DNA of 22,012 bases from Azospirillum sp. 51_20 (GCA_001917175.1 MNTV01000004.1:1-22012); one strand, 5' to 3'; positions 1 to 6,458 are shown, counted from the first letter of the stretch. Numbers and translations are program-made. The notes: generated by a model from the sequence alone, not told the origin.

Positions 1-47
1 CGCCGCTGCCGCGGGCTTGCAAAATAACAAAACTTCGCCTTTCGTCC

Positions 48-72
48 GAAAAACTTCCGCCGGAAGTTTTTC
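48..72. terminator. Strong hairpin, possible bidirectional terminator
   Basis: A perfect 11-bp inverted repeat (48-58 against 62-72) with a 3-nt loop. The inner arm is CTTCC/GGAAG and the outer arm is an A5/T5 tract, so either strand would give a G/C stem running into a U tract. It lies immediately 3' (on the minus strand) of a truncated tRNA-like sequence at 75-120. No complete gene in the window ends here, so which transcript it serves is unknown. Confidence 0.5.
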
Positions 73-74
73 CT

Positions 75-120
75 TCCTCAAGCCCCATGCAAGCGCTCTG
101 CCAGGCTGAGCTGCGTCCCG
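75..120 (-). pseudogene. Truncated tRNA-like 5' half, tRNA-Pro(GGG)-like
   Basis: Reading the minus strand from 120 gives a 7-nt acceptor-like arm CGGGACG, then CA. A perfect D-stem GCTC/GAGC follows around a 9-nt loop containing GG. Next come an anticodon-arm 5' strand CTTGC and the loop ATGGGGC, with U33, anticodon GGG and G37 as expected for tRNA-Pro. The 3' anticodon strand pairs poorly (wobbles and one mismatch). There is no T-arm and no 3' acceptor strand; an 11-bp hairpin follows instead. I therefore read it as a tRNA fragment rather than a working tRNA. A chance resemblance cannot be excluded. Confidence 0.45.
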
Positions 121-323
121 AAACGATTAATACTGCATTTATCACCAAGATTGTTTTTAGTCAATCATATTTTAGCCTTTTTTGCCGAAAAATATGTTTT
201 TGCCCTGACTGTACTTCTTTTGAGCGGTTCCGTTTGAGGGCGGCACGGCTTTTCTTTTTGACGTTTCCTTTGGCAAAGAGAAGAAAAATTTGCCAGTCCG
301 ATAAAACATATCATAAGTTGTAA

Positions 324-350
324 TTGACAGCGGAGATTTTCCGGTATAAC
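324..350 (+). promoter_or_regulatory. Candidate sigma-70 promoter of the Y-family polymerase gene
   Basis: A perfect -35 box TTGACA (324-329) and a -10-like TATAAC (345-350) are separated by 15 bp, slightly short. The -10 ends one base before the LexA-type site, so a bound repressor would cover the start-site region. The gene's ATG is 32 nt beyond the -10. Confidence 0.5.
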
Positions 351-351
351 A

Positions 352-366
352 GAACAAAATAAGAAC
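352..366 (+). promoter_or_regulatory. LexA-type SOS operator (GAAC-N7-GAAC)
   Basis: GAAC at 352-355 and GAAC at 363-366 are separated by exactly 7 nt. This is the reverse complement of the GTTC-N7-GTTC direct repeat known as the LexA box of Alphaproteobacteria. It sits between the -10 box and the ribosome binding site of a translesion polymerase, a classic SOS target. Spacing, both half-sites and gene context all agree. Confidence 0.75.
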
Positions 367-382
367 AAAATTCGGAGGGAAA

Positions 383-1540
383 ATGAAGGAACATATTATA
401 GCCCTGGTCGACTGCGACAGTTTTTTTGTCAGCTGCGAACAGGCAGTTGAACCCTCTTTGCGCGGGCAGCCGGTCTGTGTGGTGACCGGTGACAACGGCT
501 GCGTCGTTTCCCGTTCGCGCGAGGCTAAAAAGGCCGGGGTTAAAATGGGGATGCCGATGTTTATGGCCCGGCGCGAATTTCCCTCCGTCATTTACAAAAA
601 TGCCAGACATGAACTGTACTGCCGCTATTCCCGCCGGGTAATGACATGTCTGCGGGAAATTGTTCCGGACGTGGAAGAGGTTTCTGTTGACGAGGCCTAT
701 GCCGACCTGACCTCGCTTGACCGGGTTTACCGGACCGATTATACGTCGCTGGCCGCCCGCATCAGGGAAACAATCCGCCGGACGGCGGACATTCCGGTTT
801 CGATCGGGCTGGGGCCGTCCAAACTGCTGGCCAAGCTGGCCAGCGACAAGGCCAAGAACACCGGCGGCATTTTTCGCATTTTTCCCGATTCGATAGAAAA
901 CGTGCTGCGGGAAACAGATATTGACGACGTCAGCGGCATCGGCCGCAGCCATTCCAAACTGATGGCCTATAACGGCGTGTTTACCGCCTGGGATTTTGTC
1001 TGCCGTCCCGATCAGCTGATCAGAAAACAAATGGGGATTGCCGGCCTTGATCTCAAATACGAATTGTTGGGACATTACATGCGGCGGCTGGAAACGACGC
1101 CGGCGCTGCCGCAGTCGGTGCAGGACACTTCGGTTTTGCCGGGTTTTACTTCCGACGGCGAGGTTTTAAGGGCGGAACTGCGCTGTCATCTGCACCGCGC
1201 CTGCCGGCGGATGCGCAAAGACGGCTGCTTCTGCACGGTTGCCGGGATAATGCTGCGCACCAAAGATTTTGCCGTCGTTTCCGACAAAGTGAAACTGCCG
1301 GCCGCTTCCGATGCGGAGTTTTATATTGCCGGTGCGGTGCTGCCGCTTTTAAAAAACATCTATCATCCGGGAATTCTCTATCGCAGCAGCGGGGTCATAC
1401 TTTCCGGACTGGTGTCGAGGGAAACTTATCAGCCGGAACTGTTTGAGCGTCTGCAATTCAAAAGCAGTCCGCTTTCTGCCGCCTGGGACGCGCTGGAAAA
1501 CAAATTCGGCAAAAACGTGATCAAAGGCGGCTGGAAATAA
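383..1540 (+). CDS. Y-family translesion DNA polymerase, UmuC-like
   Basis: A 385-residue error-prone polymerase that would copy past damaged template bases. Visible motifs are the N-terminal metal site LVDCDSFF (D10), the UmuC-type stretch DNGCVVSRSREAKKAGVKMG, and the catalytic SVDEAYADLT with D103 and E104. A helix-hairpin-helix-like DVSGIGRSHSKL region is followed by a little-finger domain, and QPELF (350-354) fits the beta-clamp-binding consensus. The NDGCV(I/V)xR and VKMGxPxF pattern resembles UmuC more than DinB, but the protein is shorter than E. coli UmuC (about 420) and no umuD lies next to it. Start: a GGAGGG ribosome binding site lies just upstream of the ATG. Regulation: a perfect alphaproteobacterial LexA box overlaps the promoter region. 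Family assignment is firm; UmuC versus another Y-family subgroup is less certain. Confidence 0.93.
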   Translation: MKEHIIALVDCDSFFVSCEQAVEPSLRGQPVCVVTGDNGCVVSRSREAKKAGVKMGMPMFMARREFPSVIYKNARHELYCRYSRRVMTCLREIVPDVEEVSVDEAYADLTSLDRVYRTDYTSLAARIRETIRRTADIPVSIGLGPSKLLAKLASDKAKNTGGIFRIFPDSIENVLRETDIDDVSGIGRSHSKLMAYNGVFTAWDFVCRPDQLIRKQMGIAGLDLKYELLGHYMRRLETTPALPQSVQDTSVLPGFTSDGEVLRAELRCHLHRACRRMRKDGCFCTVAGIMLRTKDFAVVSDKVKLPAASDAEFYIAGAVLPLLKNIYHPGILYRSSGVILSGLVSRETYQPELFERLQFKSSPLSAAWDALENKFGKNVIKGGWK

Positions 1541-1546
1541 AAACGG

Positions 1547-1981
1547 TCAGATTTTAAAAATTTTCCGGAAGCCGAGGGCGGCAAAAACGATATGCAAAAG
1601 CAGCAGGATCAGGGCAGCGCCGCCGGCGGCATGAGCGGCGGATTGGCTGCCGGCCGGCAGCAGTCCGATTCCGAGCAGGGCCGCGCCGATAAAGGGAAAG
1701 ACGGCGGGAAGCCGGCTGACGAAAAGCAGACGGGAAAGGAAAAACAGCAAAACGCCGGCCGCCGTCATCAAAAGCGCCAGATAAACGACCACCGTGCCGG
1801 AAACGCCGGCCGGGTCAAACCAGGGCACCTGCGGCAGTTTTGCCGTCTGGATTTCCGCAATGACAAAATACATTACTGTCAGCCACAGGTTGACCACAAC
1901 GAACAAAATGCGGAAAATAATGCGGTTGTCAAGCAGGAAAACCGCGGCAAGCAGCAATAAGAAAAGGACAATCAGCGGCAT
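1547..1981 (-). CDS. Small integral membrane protein, function unknown
   Basis: 144 residues, very hydrophobic. I count about five membrane segments (roughly 3-17, 21-43, 62-83, 93-110, 119-138), with a short polar loop at 44-61 containing PQVPWFDP and a basic C-terminus RKIFKI. I do not recognise a family. The ATG (1979-1981) lies inside the last codons of the upstream ogt gene. The two frames overlap by 10 nt, so the pair is probably one transcript and translationally coupled. The same frame extends further upstream to 2206, but that part is out of frame with, and shadowed by, ogt. It ends 6 nt from the convergent polymerase gene, leaving little room for a separate terminator. Confidence 0.7.
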   Translation of the reverse strand: MPLIVLFLLLLAAVFLLDNRIIFRILFVVVNLWLTVMYFVIAEIQTAKLPQVPWFDPAGVSGTVVVYLALLMTAAGVLLFFLSRLLFVSRLPAVFPFIGAALLGIGLLPAGSQSAAHAAGGAALILLLLHIVFAALGFRKIFKI

Positions 1982-2424
1982 TTTTTTTCCAGCTCCAGCA
2001 GAAATTGTTTGATTTTGAGACCGCCTCCGTAACCGACCGGACTCCCGTCGGCGCCGATGACGCGGTGGCAGGGAATGAAAACCGGCAGCGGGTTTTTGTT
2101 GTTGGCGCCGCCTGCCGCCCGACAGGCTTTGCCGTTGCCGGCCATTTCCGCCAGTTGTTTGTAGCTGCGGGTTTCGCCGAAAGGAATTTTTTGCAGGGCG
2201 TTCCATATTTTTCGCTGAAAATCCGTTCCTTCCGGATTAAGCGGCAGGTCAAATTCTTTCCGCCGGCCGGCAAAATATTCCGCCAGTTGATCGGCGGCTT
2301 TGGTCAAAAGCGGGGTCTTTTCTCCGCCTTCGGTTTTTTCAAAGACAAGGCGGACAAGGGCGCCGTCGCGGGCGTAAACGGTCCATTCTCCGAGCGGGGT
2401 GGAAAAACAATAATGCTCTGTCAT
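1972..2424 (-). CDS. ogt: Methylated-DNA--protein-cysteine S-methyltransferase
   Basis: 150 residues, the usual size for Ogt. It would remove O6-alkyl groups from guanine (and O4-alkyl from thymine) by irreversible transfer to its own cysteine. The active-site motif IPCHRVIGADG is present with C119 as the acceptor. It is preceded by the helix-turn-helix-like DFQRKIWNALQKIPFGETRSYKQLA and the CRAAGGANNKNP stretch typical of the family. Start chosen at 2424, where GAGAGG lies 7 nt upstream; an in-frame ATG at 2484 overlaps the promoter. A candidate promoter (TTGACA-17-AATAAT) lies at 2456-2484. The 3' end overlaps a small membrane protein gene by 10 nt. I see no LexA box and no Ada regulatory domain. 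Confidence 0.95.
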   Translation of the reverse strand: MTEHYCFSTPLGEWTVYARDGALVRLVFEKTEGGEKTPLLTKAADQLAEYFAGRRKEFDLPLNPEGTDFQRKIWNALQKIPFGETRSYKQLAEMAGNGKACRAAGGANNKNPLPVFIPCHRVIGADGSPVGYGGGLKIKQFLLELEKKCR

Positions 2425-2455
2425 CGGACAACCTCTCTGACGTTTGTTTCCCTTT

Positions 2456-2484
2456 ATTATTTGCCGCTTTTCAAATGATGTCAA
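2456..2484 (-). promoter_or_regulatory. Candidate sigma-70 promoter of ogt
   Basis: On the minus strand TTGACA (2484-2479) and AATAAT (2461-2456) are separated by 17 bp, giving 6/6 and 5/6 matches to consensus. It lies 32 nt before the chosen ogt start and supports that start over the upstream ATG at 2484. Confidence 0.5.
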
Positions 2485-2563
2485 TTTATAAAAATAATGG
2501 TTGCCTGATCAGTGTTAAAATGTTACTTAAAAAAATAAAATTGCAATTAAACGGAGCAACAAA

Positions 2564-3556
2564 ATGCCGGCTATTTCCCTGATCATTCCCTTATACAATG
2601 CCGTCCGCCATCTGCGGGGCTGCCTTAATTCCGTAAAAGCTCAGACTTTTACCGATTTTGAAGTATTGCTGATCAACGACGGTTCAACCGACGGCACGGT
2701 CGATATGGCGGAGGCATGTTGCCGCGGGGACAATCGTTTCCGCCTGATTACACAGGCAAACGGCGGTGTTTCCGCCGCCCGCAATCGCGGGATGGCAGAA
2801 GCCCGGGCGCCGTTTGTCGCGTTTCTTGACCAGGATGACATGCTGCATCCGCAGGCGCTGGAAATTCTTTACCGGATGATTTGCCGCGACGGTGCCGACG
2901 TTTCCGCTTTTAAGATTCGTTTTGTCCCCGATAATTTTGCCGGTGATCCTGCGCCGGAACGTTTTGATGCGGAGGAGGTTGTTCGCGACGCCGTATTCAG
3001 CCGCGCGCCGACGGCGGATTTTTTCCGCGACCGTAAAGGCGGGCCGATTTATATCTGGAACAAGCTTTACCGCCGCGAGGCAATTGCCGGCGTAACTTTT
3101 CCGCTCGGCGTGCAGCCGGCGGAAGATACCGTTTTTACCATGAAGATGCTGCTGACGGTCAAAAACATGATTTCAACCGATGCCCGGCTGCTGTATTACC
3201 GTGAAAACGACGCTTCGGTCTCCAAACAGGGGATTACCGAAAAATATGTCCGCTCTCATGCGCTGGCGGCGGAAGAAATGGAGCGCTTTTTCGCCGGCCT
3301 GACGAATGCGGACGAAAGCCTGCGCCGTCATCTTGCTTTTTATCTGACCCGCTTCATCTTCAAGTCGCTGGTTTCCCAGCCGCTGCGGAAAATCTTCGGT
3401 CCGGACCGGCGGCAGCGGGTGGATGCGGCCAGAGATTATGCTGCCGCGCTTTATCGGAGCGGGGCGTTGAAACCGGAGCTGCTGGGCAGAAAAAAAGCCC
3501 TGGCCTGCAGGTTGTACTTTGGCCGGCACGACCGGCTGGCAAAGTTTCTGGTATAG
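2564..3556 (+). CDS. Glycosyltransferase family 2 protein
   Basis: 330 residues with a GT-A fold at the N-terminus. The strand ISLIIPLYN (4-12), VLLINDGSTDGT (D39, D43), NGGVSAARNRG (66-76) and the DxD-type metal site LDQDD (89-92) are all classic for family 2 enzymes using nucleotide-sugar donors. Residues from about 220 to 330 are less conserved and rich in basic residues; no membrane helix is obvious, so the enzyme is probably cytoplasmic or membrane-peripheral. Its sugar and acceptor cannot be told from sequence; cell-envelope glycan synthesis is the likely setting. CGGAG lies 9 nt before the ATG. The next gene starts 9 nt downstream, so the two form an operon. Confidence 0.92.
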   Translation: MPAISLIIPLYNAVRHLRGCLNSVKAQTFTDFEVLLINDGSTDGTVDMAEACCRGDNRFRLITQANGGVSAARNRGMAEARAPFVAFLDQDDMLHPQALEILYRMICRDGADVSAFKIRFVPDNFAGDPAPERFDAEEVVRDAVFSRAPTADFFRDRKGGPIYIWNKLYRREAIAGVTFPLGVQPAEDTVFTMKMLLTVKNMISTDARLLYYRENDASVSKQGITEKYVRSHALAAEEMERFFAGLTNADESLRRHLAFYLTRFIFKSLVSQPLRKIFGPDRRQRVDAARDYAAALYRSGALKPELLGRKKALACRLYFGRHDRLAKFLV

Positions 3557-3565
3557 GAGGAAAAC

Positions 3566-4114
3566 ATGAAGCTGCTGATTATCCGCCACGGACAAACCGA
3601 CGGCAACGTCAAAGGGCTGGTGCAGGGCGCGGGATTGGATCTGCCGCTGAACGAAACCGGACGCGCCCAGGCCGCGGCCGCCGCGGAGAAACTGCTTTCC
3701 CTGCATTTGCCCGTCATTTACAGTTCGACCATGCTTCGTGCCCGGCAGACGGCGGAAATTATCGCCGCCGGCGTCGGTTGCCCGACGGTTGCCGTCGAAG
3801 GGCTGGAAGAAGTGCATTTCGGCGAAGCGGAAGGCATGCTTTCGGAAGACGCTCACCGGATTTACGGCGACGTGTTCGAGGTGATCAACAATGAAGGACA
3901 TCCCCGGCGTTTCGACGTTTGCCTGCCGGGCGGGGAAAGCATCAGACAGAGCACCGAACGGGGGATGAAGGCATTGCGCGAAATTGCCGCCCGGGCAGAT
4001 GTTCCGGTTGTCGGCGTGGTTACCCACGGCGCACTGATGTTTAATCTTTATTACCATGTTTTTAAGCAGGCGCGGCGTTTTGACAACTGCGAATTTTTTG
4101 AGCTTGAACTGTAA
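3566..4114 (+). CDS. Histidine phosphatase family protein (phosphoglycerate mutase-like)
   Basis: 182 residues. The catalytic RHG motif is at R7-H8-G9 (LLIIRHGQTDGN). R58 lies in the YSSTMLRARQTAE stretch, an acidic residue is in LEEVHFGEAEG (around E82), and the second histidine is in VVTHGALM (H154). This is the branch-1 histidine phosphatase arrangement; length fits small broad-specificity or metabolite phosphatases (CobC/GpmB-like) better than glycolytic phosphoglycerate mutase. No cobalamin genes are nearby, so I do not call it CobC. GGAGG lies 6 nt before the ATG. It is the second gene of an operon with the glycosyltransferase, 9 nt apart, and may act on a sugar phosphate in the same pathway (inference). 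Confidence 0.9.
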   Translation: MKLLIIRHGQTDGNVKGLVQGAGLDLPLNETGRAQAAAAAEKLLSLHLPVIYSSTMLRARQTAEIIAAGVGCPTVAVEGLEEVHFGEAEGMLSEDAHRIYGDVFEVINNEGHPRRFDVCLPGGESIRQSTERGMKALREIAARADVPVVGVVTHGALMFNLYYHVFKQARRFDNCEFFELEL

Positions 4115-4118
4115 TTTT

Positions 4119-4160
4119 TGCCGGCAGGGGGAATAGCGCTTCTGTCCCGCTCTTCCGGCA
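4119..4160. terminator. Hairpin between convergent genes, weak terminator candidate
   Basis: TGCCGG (4119-4124) pairs with CCGGCA (4155-4160), with further GGG/CCC pairing inside. It lies between the histidine phosphatase stop and the convergent membrane protein gene. Neither strand has a proper U tract right after the stem, so termination is only suggested by position. Confidence 0.3.
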
Positions 4161-4188
4161 GCCGCCGGCGGACGGTTTTCCTGCAACC

Positions 4189-4461
4189 TCAGAAAAACTT
4201 CAGCGTCAGTCCGAGAATGTAAAACGAAACGCAATAAAAGGTGATGAAGGCCGCCCAATACTCAAACCTTCCTTCCGGTTTGAAGGTGCGGCTCAAAACC
4301 GGTTTTCTGATCGCGTAGCAGAGCATGAACAGAAAGCAGGCGTTCTGATAGAAAATTTTTCCCAGTTCCTGTTCCATCCACAGCGAAAACAGCAAATAGG
4401 CGGCAATCGGCAAAACGAGCAATTGCAGGAAAAAAGACAGGATGTTTTTGAGTTTATTCAT
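4189..4461 (-). CDS. Small membrane protein, function unknown
   Basis: 90 residues with three hydrophobic segments (about 6-27, 37-51, 67-88). The loop around KPEGRFEYW is polar and basic. No family recognised. The start codon is 2 nt beyond the stop of the upstream unknown gene, so the two are almost certainly co-transcribed. The composition (Phe, Leu, aromatic ends on helices) is typical of a real inner-membrane protein rather than a chance ORF. Confidence 0.65.
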   Translation of the reverse strand: MNKLKNILSFFLQLLVLPIAAYLLFSLWMEQELGKIFYQNACFLFMLCYAIRKPVLSRTFKPEGRFEYWAAFITFYCVSFYILGLTLKFF

Positions 4462-4463
4462 GG

Positions 4464-4814
4464 TTATTTCCGGTTTACAGGGTAAATTTGCTGTTCTCTG
4501 ATTGCGTTTTGCAATTGTTGTTGTGCATAAAGGTCGTCTTGAAATCCTTCAGATGTTACCATCTGTTTAATGATTTGAGAATTCAGTTTGGGAAAATTAA
4601 CACGTTGAGGAATATAATTGTTATATCCCAGGTTTCTCATATAAATCATATGCCTGATGAATTCGTCCTCTCCGGAATTGGCCTCGCGTATTTCAAAAGC
4701 GGCGTCTGACAGTTGTCCGTAAAGGGGAAACAGTTTTTTTGCCGCTTCGTTAACGGCATTTTTGGTGCTGAGCTTGAGAGCGGTTCGGCCGATATCGGCA
4801 AAGCTTCCTGACAT
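4464..4814 (-). CDS. Hypothetical protein, first gene of a two-gene operon
   Basis: 116 residues, soluble-looking, no signal peptide or membrane helix. It is rich in Gln, Asn and Tyr in the second half, with an acidic stretch EANSGEDEF and a Gln-rich helix YAQQQLQNAIREQQ near the C-terminus. No family recognised. The start at MSGSFADIG is chosen because AAAGGA lies about 7 nt upstream; an in-frame ATG at 4859 would overlap the promoter's -10 region. A near-consensus promoter sits at 4850-4878. The downstream membrane protein begins 2 nt after this stop, suggesting a soluble/membrane pair working together. Codon use is more AT-rich than in the flanking housekeeping genes. Confidence 0.65.
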   Translation of the reverse strand: MSGSFADIGRTALKLSTKNAVNEAAKKLFPLYGQLSDAAFEIREANSGEDEFIRHMIYMRNLGYNNYIPQRVNFPKLNSQIIKQMVTSEGFQDDLYAQQQLQNAIREQQIYPVNRK

Positions 4815-4849
4815 AGTGTTCCTTTCATTTGTTGACGCAATGAAAGCTT

Positions 4850-4878
4850 TTAATATCACGTTTTTATTAAAATGTCAA
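4850..4878 (-). promoter_or_regulatory. Strong sigma-70 promoter candidate
   Basis: On the minus strand TTGACA (4878-4873), a 17-bp spacer and TATTAA (4855-4850). The -35 is perfect and the spacing optimal. It precedes the two-gene operon of unknown function by about 35 nt. Confidence 0.6.
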
Positions 4879-5303
4879 CCTAAAAAATACAACTTGTGTA
4901 TTTTTTTGAAAAACAGTCGGTGTTGACGGAAATGAAATACAAAAAGTTATTGCAATATGCTTGCCGGAGGGAAGCGGAAACGAAATTGTGTACAAAAAAT
5001 GTAACTCATATCGGCGGCTTTGGGCGGACAGGAAAAAGAAGCGGCCGGGAAAAAGTGCCCGGGTGTAGAAAATTAGGCGGGGCATGTCGGAGAAAGGTTG
5101 TTCAAGGGTAAAATTCGTGACGGCATCATGCCGACTTCGGGGAAAAATCCGTAGCAGCGTTTTTAGCTTGAACCGGCAAACATCTCTGAACCGACCAAAA
5201 TGAAAGGCCGTGAGGCAGCTTTGGAGTGTTTTTGGAAAAGGTCAGTGTTTCAAGACCGGCGGTGAACAACAGAATATCCAAGTGTGAAGTCCTGAAACAT
5301 TTC

Positions 5304-5660
5304 TATGCCGGTAGCCGGAGAATTCCCGGGGTATTCGGAGTAAAATCCGTGGCAGGCTCTGTCGGAGAGGTAGCCGGAAAGTCAGATTGGCGGCCGGAAA
5401 ACTTCGTATCGGTGTTTTCGGTTAAGTTCGGCAACAGAAAAAACAGAACCCCTCTTGGTTGCCCGAAATGAAAGTCCGTGACGGCGTTTCCGTGCCGATA
5501 GCCGGAAAGTTCCCGTAGTATTCGGAGTAAAATCCGTGGCAGGCTCTGTCGGAGAGGCAGCCGAAAAACTTCCGAAATGAAAAAACAGATAATGTTTCCG
5601 GTCCAGATCGGTAGCCGAAAAAAATCAGTGGCATTCGGAGAAAAGCCGGTGTTCGGGCCG
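5304..5660. repeat. Imperfect direct repeats, three copies
   Basis: Two copies (5304-5373 and 5491-5560, offset 187) share an identical 40-bp core at 5331-5370 and 5518-5557, with similar flanks reading gccg(g/a)tagccgga. A third, more diverged copy lies at 5611-5657 (offset 300 from the first) and keeps GTAGCCG followed by ATTCGGAG at the same spacing. The sequence between copies also repeats loosely (AATGAAAGtCCGTGA-type). They are not translated in a common frame, so this looks like a non-coding or decayed element. Confidence 0.65.
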
Positions 5661-5677
5661 GTAACGGGAAACAACGG

Positions 5678-5700
5678 AAAACCCCCGAATGTCCGGGGGT
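5678..5700 (-). terminator. Intrinsic terminator candidate
   Basis: On the minus strand a 7-bp stem (5700-5694 with 5687-5681), mostly C:G, has a 6-nt loop. It is followed by TTTTCC and further Ts. It lies downstream of the small heat-shock gene and of the possible 19-residue ORF. Orientation is chosen by the U tract, which is absent on the plus strand. Confidence 0.5.
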
Positions 5701-5725
5701 GAAAAGAGCCGCTTTTTGTTATTGT

Positions 5726-5785
5726 TTATCGGCGGCGCTGTTTAGCGGGTGTATGTTCAAAAGCGGAGAGGGCGTTTTTCATCAT
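5726..5785 (-). CDS. Possible 19-residue small ORF
   Basis: Reads MMKNALSAFEHTPAKQRRR and then TAA. GAAGG lies 5 nt upstream of the ATG. The start region sits in an imperfect inverted repeat (GGCGTTTTTTCA against TGAAAAACGCC, about 5771-5807), which could hide the start. An intrinsic terminator candidate follows 25 nt later. Too short for compositional tests; chance is quite possible. Confidence 0.25.
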   Translation of the reverse strand: MMKNALSAFEHTPAKQRRR

Positions 5786-5798
5786 AAAAACCTTCGTG

Positions 5799-5818
5799 AA
5801 AAAACGCCGCTTTAGCGG
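5799..5818 (-). terminator. Intrinsic terminator candidate downstream of the small heat-shock gene
   Basis: On the minus strand a CCGC-TAAA-GCGG stem-loop (5818-5807) is followed by CG and six Ts. It is about 90 nt past the hsp20 stop and is the nearest terminator-like structure for that transcript. The 4-bp stem is short. Confidence 0.4.
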
Positions 5819-5906
5819 GCGGTCGGAACAATGCCGCTGCCGCATTGACTGCCGTGTTCAAGTCGTCGGGCAGAACGAACGGTGCTCTGCGTTTTATCCG
5901 TTTCGG

Positions 5907-6380
5907 TTATTGTTTTTTCTTGTTTTTGATCGGCAGCTTTTTCTTTTTCGACTGTTCAACGGCAGTTTTGGGAATGCGGATTTTTAAAACCCCGTCTTCA
6001 TAGTCGCCTTCCGCCTTGGCATAATCCAAATCCCACGGCAAAGGGACCGTCCGTTGGAACATGCCGTAGGAAACTTCGGAAAAATAGTTGTCGCCTTTTT
6101 CGTGTTCGACCCGGCTTTTCTTTTCGCCGCTGATGGAAAGGTACCCGTCGGAAGAGATTTCCACGTCAAGGTCTTCCTCGTTCATTCCGGGCACTTCCGC
6201 CAGTACGTTGACGGCGTCCTTACTTTCCGAAAATTCGATTTTCGGTTCGTTTCCGTGCATTTCAAGTTCTTCCGGCATGTCGAAAATGCTGCGCAGATGG
6301 GATAAAAAATGCCGGAACTCGTTTCCCGAATGTGCCGGCATTTCATAGTCTTTGCTGCGGTTGGTGATTGCGTTTCTCAT
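5907..6380 (-). CDS. Small heat-shock protein, Hsp20/alpha-crystallin family
   Basis: 157 residues, within the usual range for bacterial small heat-shock proteins. These are ATP-independent holdases that keep unfolding proteins soluble in the cytoplasm. The alpha-crystallin domain covers about 46-138. It includes AEVPGMNEEDLDVEI, YLSISGEKK, the conserved YGMFQRTVPLP stretch and GDYEDGVLKIRIPK. A lysine-rich tail (KKKKLPIKNKKK) carries an IxI-like LPI motif. Start chosen at 6380, where GGAG lies about 9 nt upstream; an in-frame ATG at 6431 would add 17 residues with no better ribosome binding site. It is the last of three same-strand genes after the autotransporter and EF-hand genes, but the 78-nt gap leaves room for its own promoter. 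No clear sigma-32 or CIRCE element is visible. Confidence 0.93.
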   Translation of the reverse strand: MRNAITNRSKDYEMPAHSGNEFRHFLSHLRSIFDMPEELEMHGNEPKIEFSESKDAVNVLAEVPGMNEEDLDVEISSDGYLSISGEKKSRVEHEKGDNYFSEVSYGMFQRTVPLPWDLDYAKAEGDYEDGVLKIRIPKTAVEQSKKKKLPIKNKKKQ

Positions 6381-6458
6381 TGTCTGTTCTCCGTATGTTT
6401 GTTTTTTTACAGACAACAAGATAATCAACATTCCGTTGTTTATAAGCTGGACGAAAGG

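Larger units (their letters stand above)
121..382. other. Non-coding upstream region of the polymerase gene
   Basis: AT-rich DNA with several T-runs and no ORF with a plausible ribosome binding site and protein-like composition. The right end holds the promoter and LexA-type operator of the downstream polymerase. I see nothing else in 121-320. Confidence 0.5.
4879..5906. other. About 1 kb region without a convincing gene
   Basis: ORFs here are short, lack good ribosome binding sites and have unnatural compositions on both strands. The interval contains imperfect direct repeats (about 5304-5660), a terminator-like hairpin at 5678-5700, a possible 19-residue ORF at 5726-5785 and a terminator-like hairpin at 5799-5818. 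The left part (4879-5290) shows only purine-rich sequence with diverged traces of the same repeat (for example near 5108-5160). Confidence 0.55.

Noticed and set aside
1..88. Minus-strand ORF starting at 88 and running off the left edge
   Set aside because: It begins inside the tRNA-like anticodon loop, has no ribosome binding site and reads through the terminator-like hairpin; too short to judge.
1982..2206. Longer N-terminus for the small membrane protein
   Set aside because: The upstream part is a shadow of ogt in another frame, Arg/Gln-rich and unlike the hydrophobic remainder.
4867..5111. Short ORFs of 71-72 residues on both strands upstream of the unknown operon
   Set aside because: One overlaps the strong promoter; neither has a good ribosome binding site or plausible composition.
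5304..5660. CRISPR array
   Set aside because: Only three diverged copies, unequal spacing (187 and 113 bp) and repeats longer than CRISPR repeats; no cas genes.
5226..5674. ORFs on both strands across the intergenic repeats
   Set aside because: They lie in different frames in each repeat copy, lack ribosome binding sites, and have no protein-like pattern. The repeats explain them.
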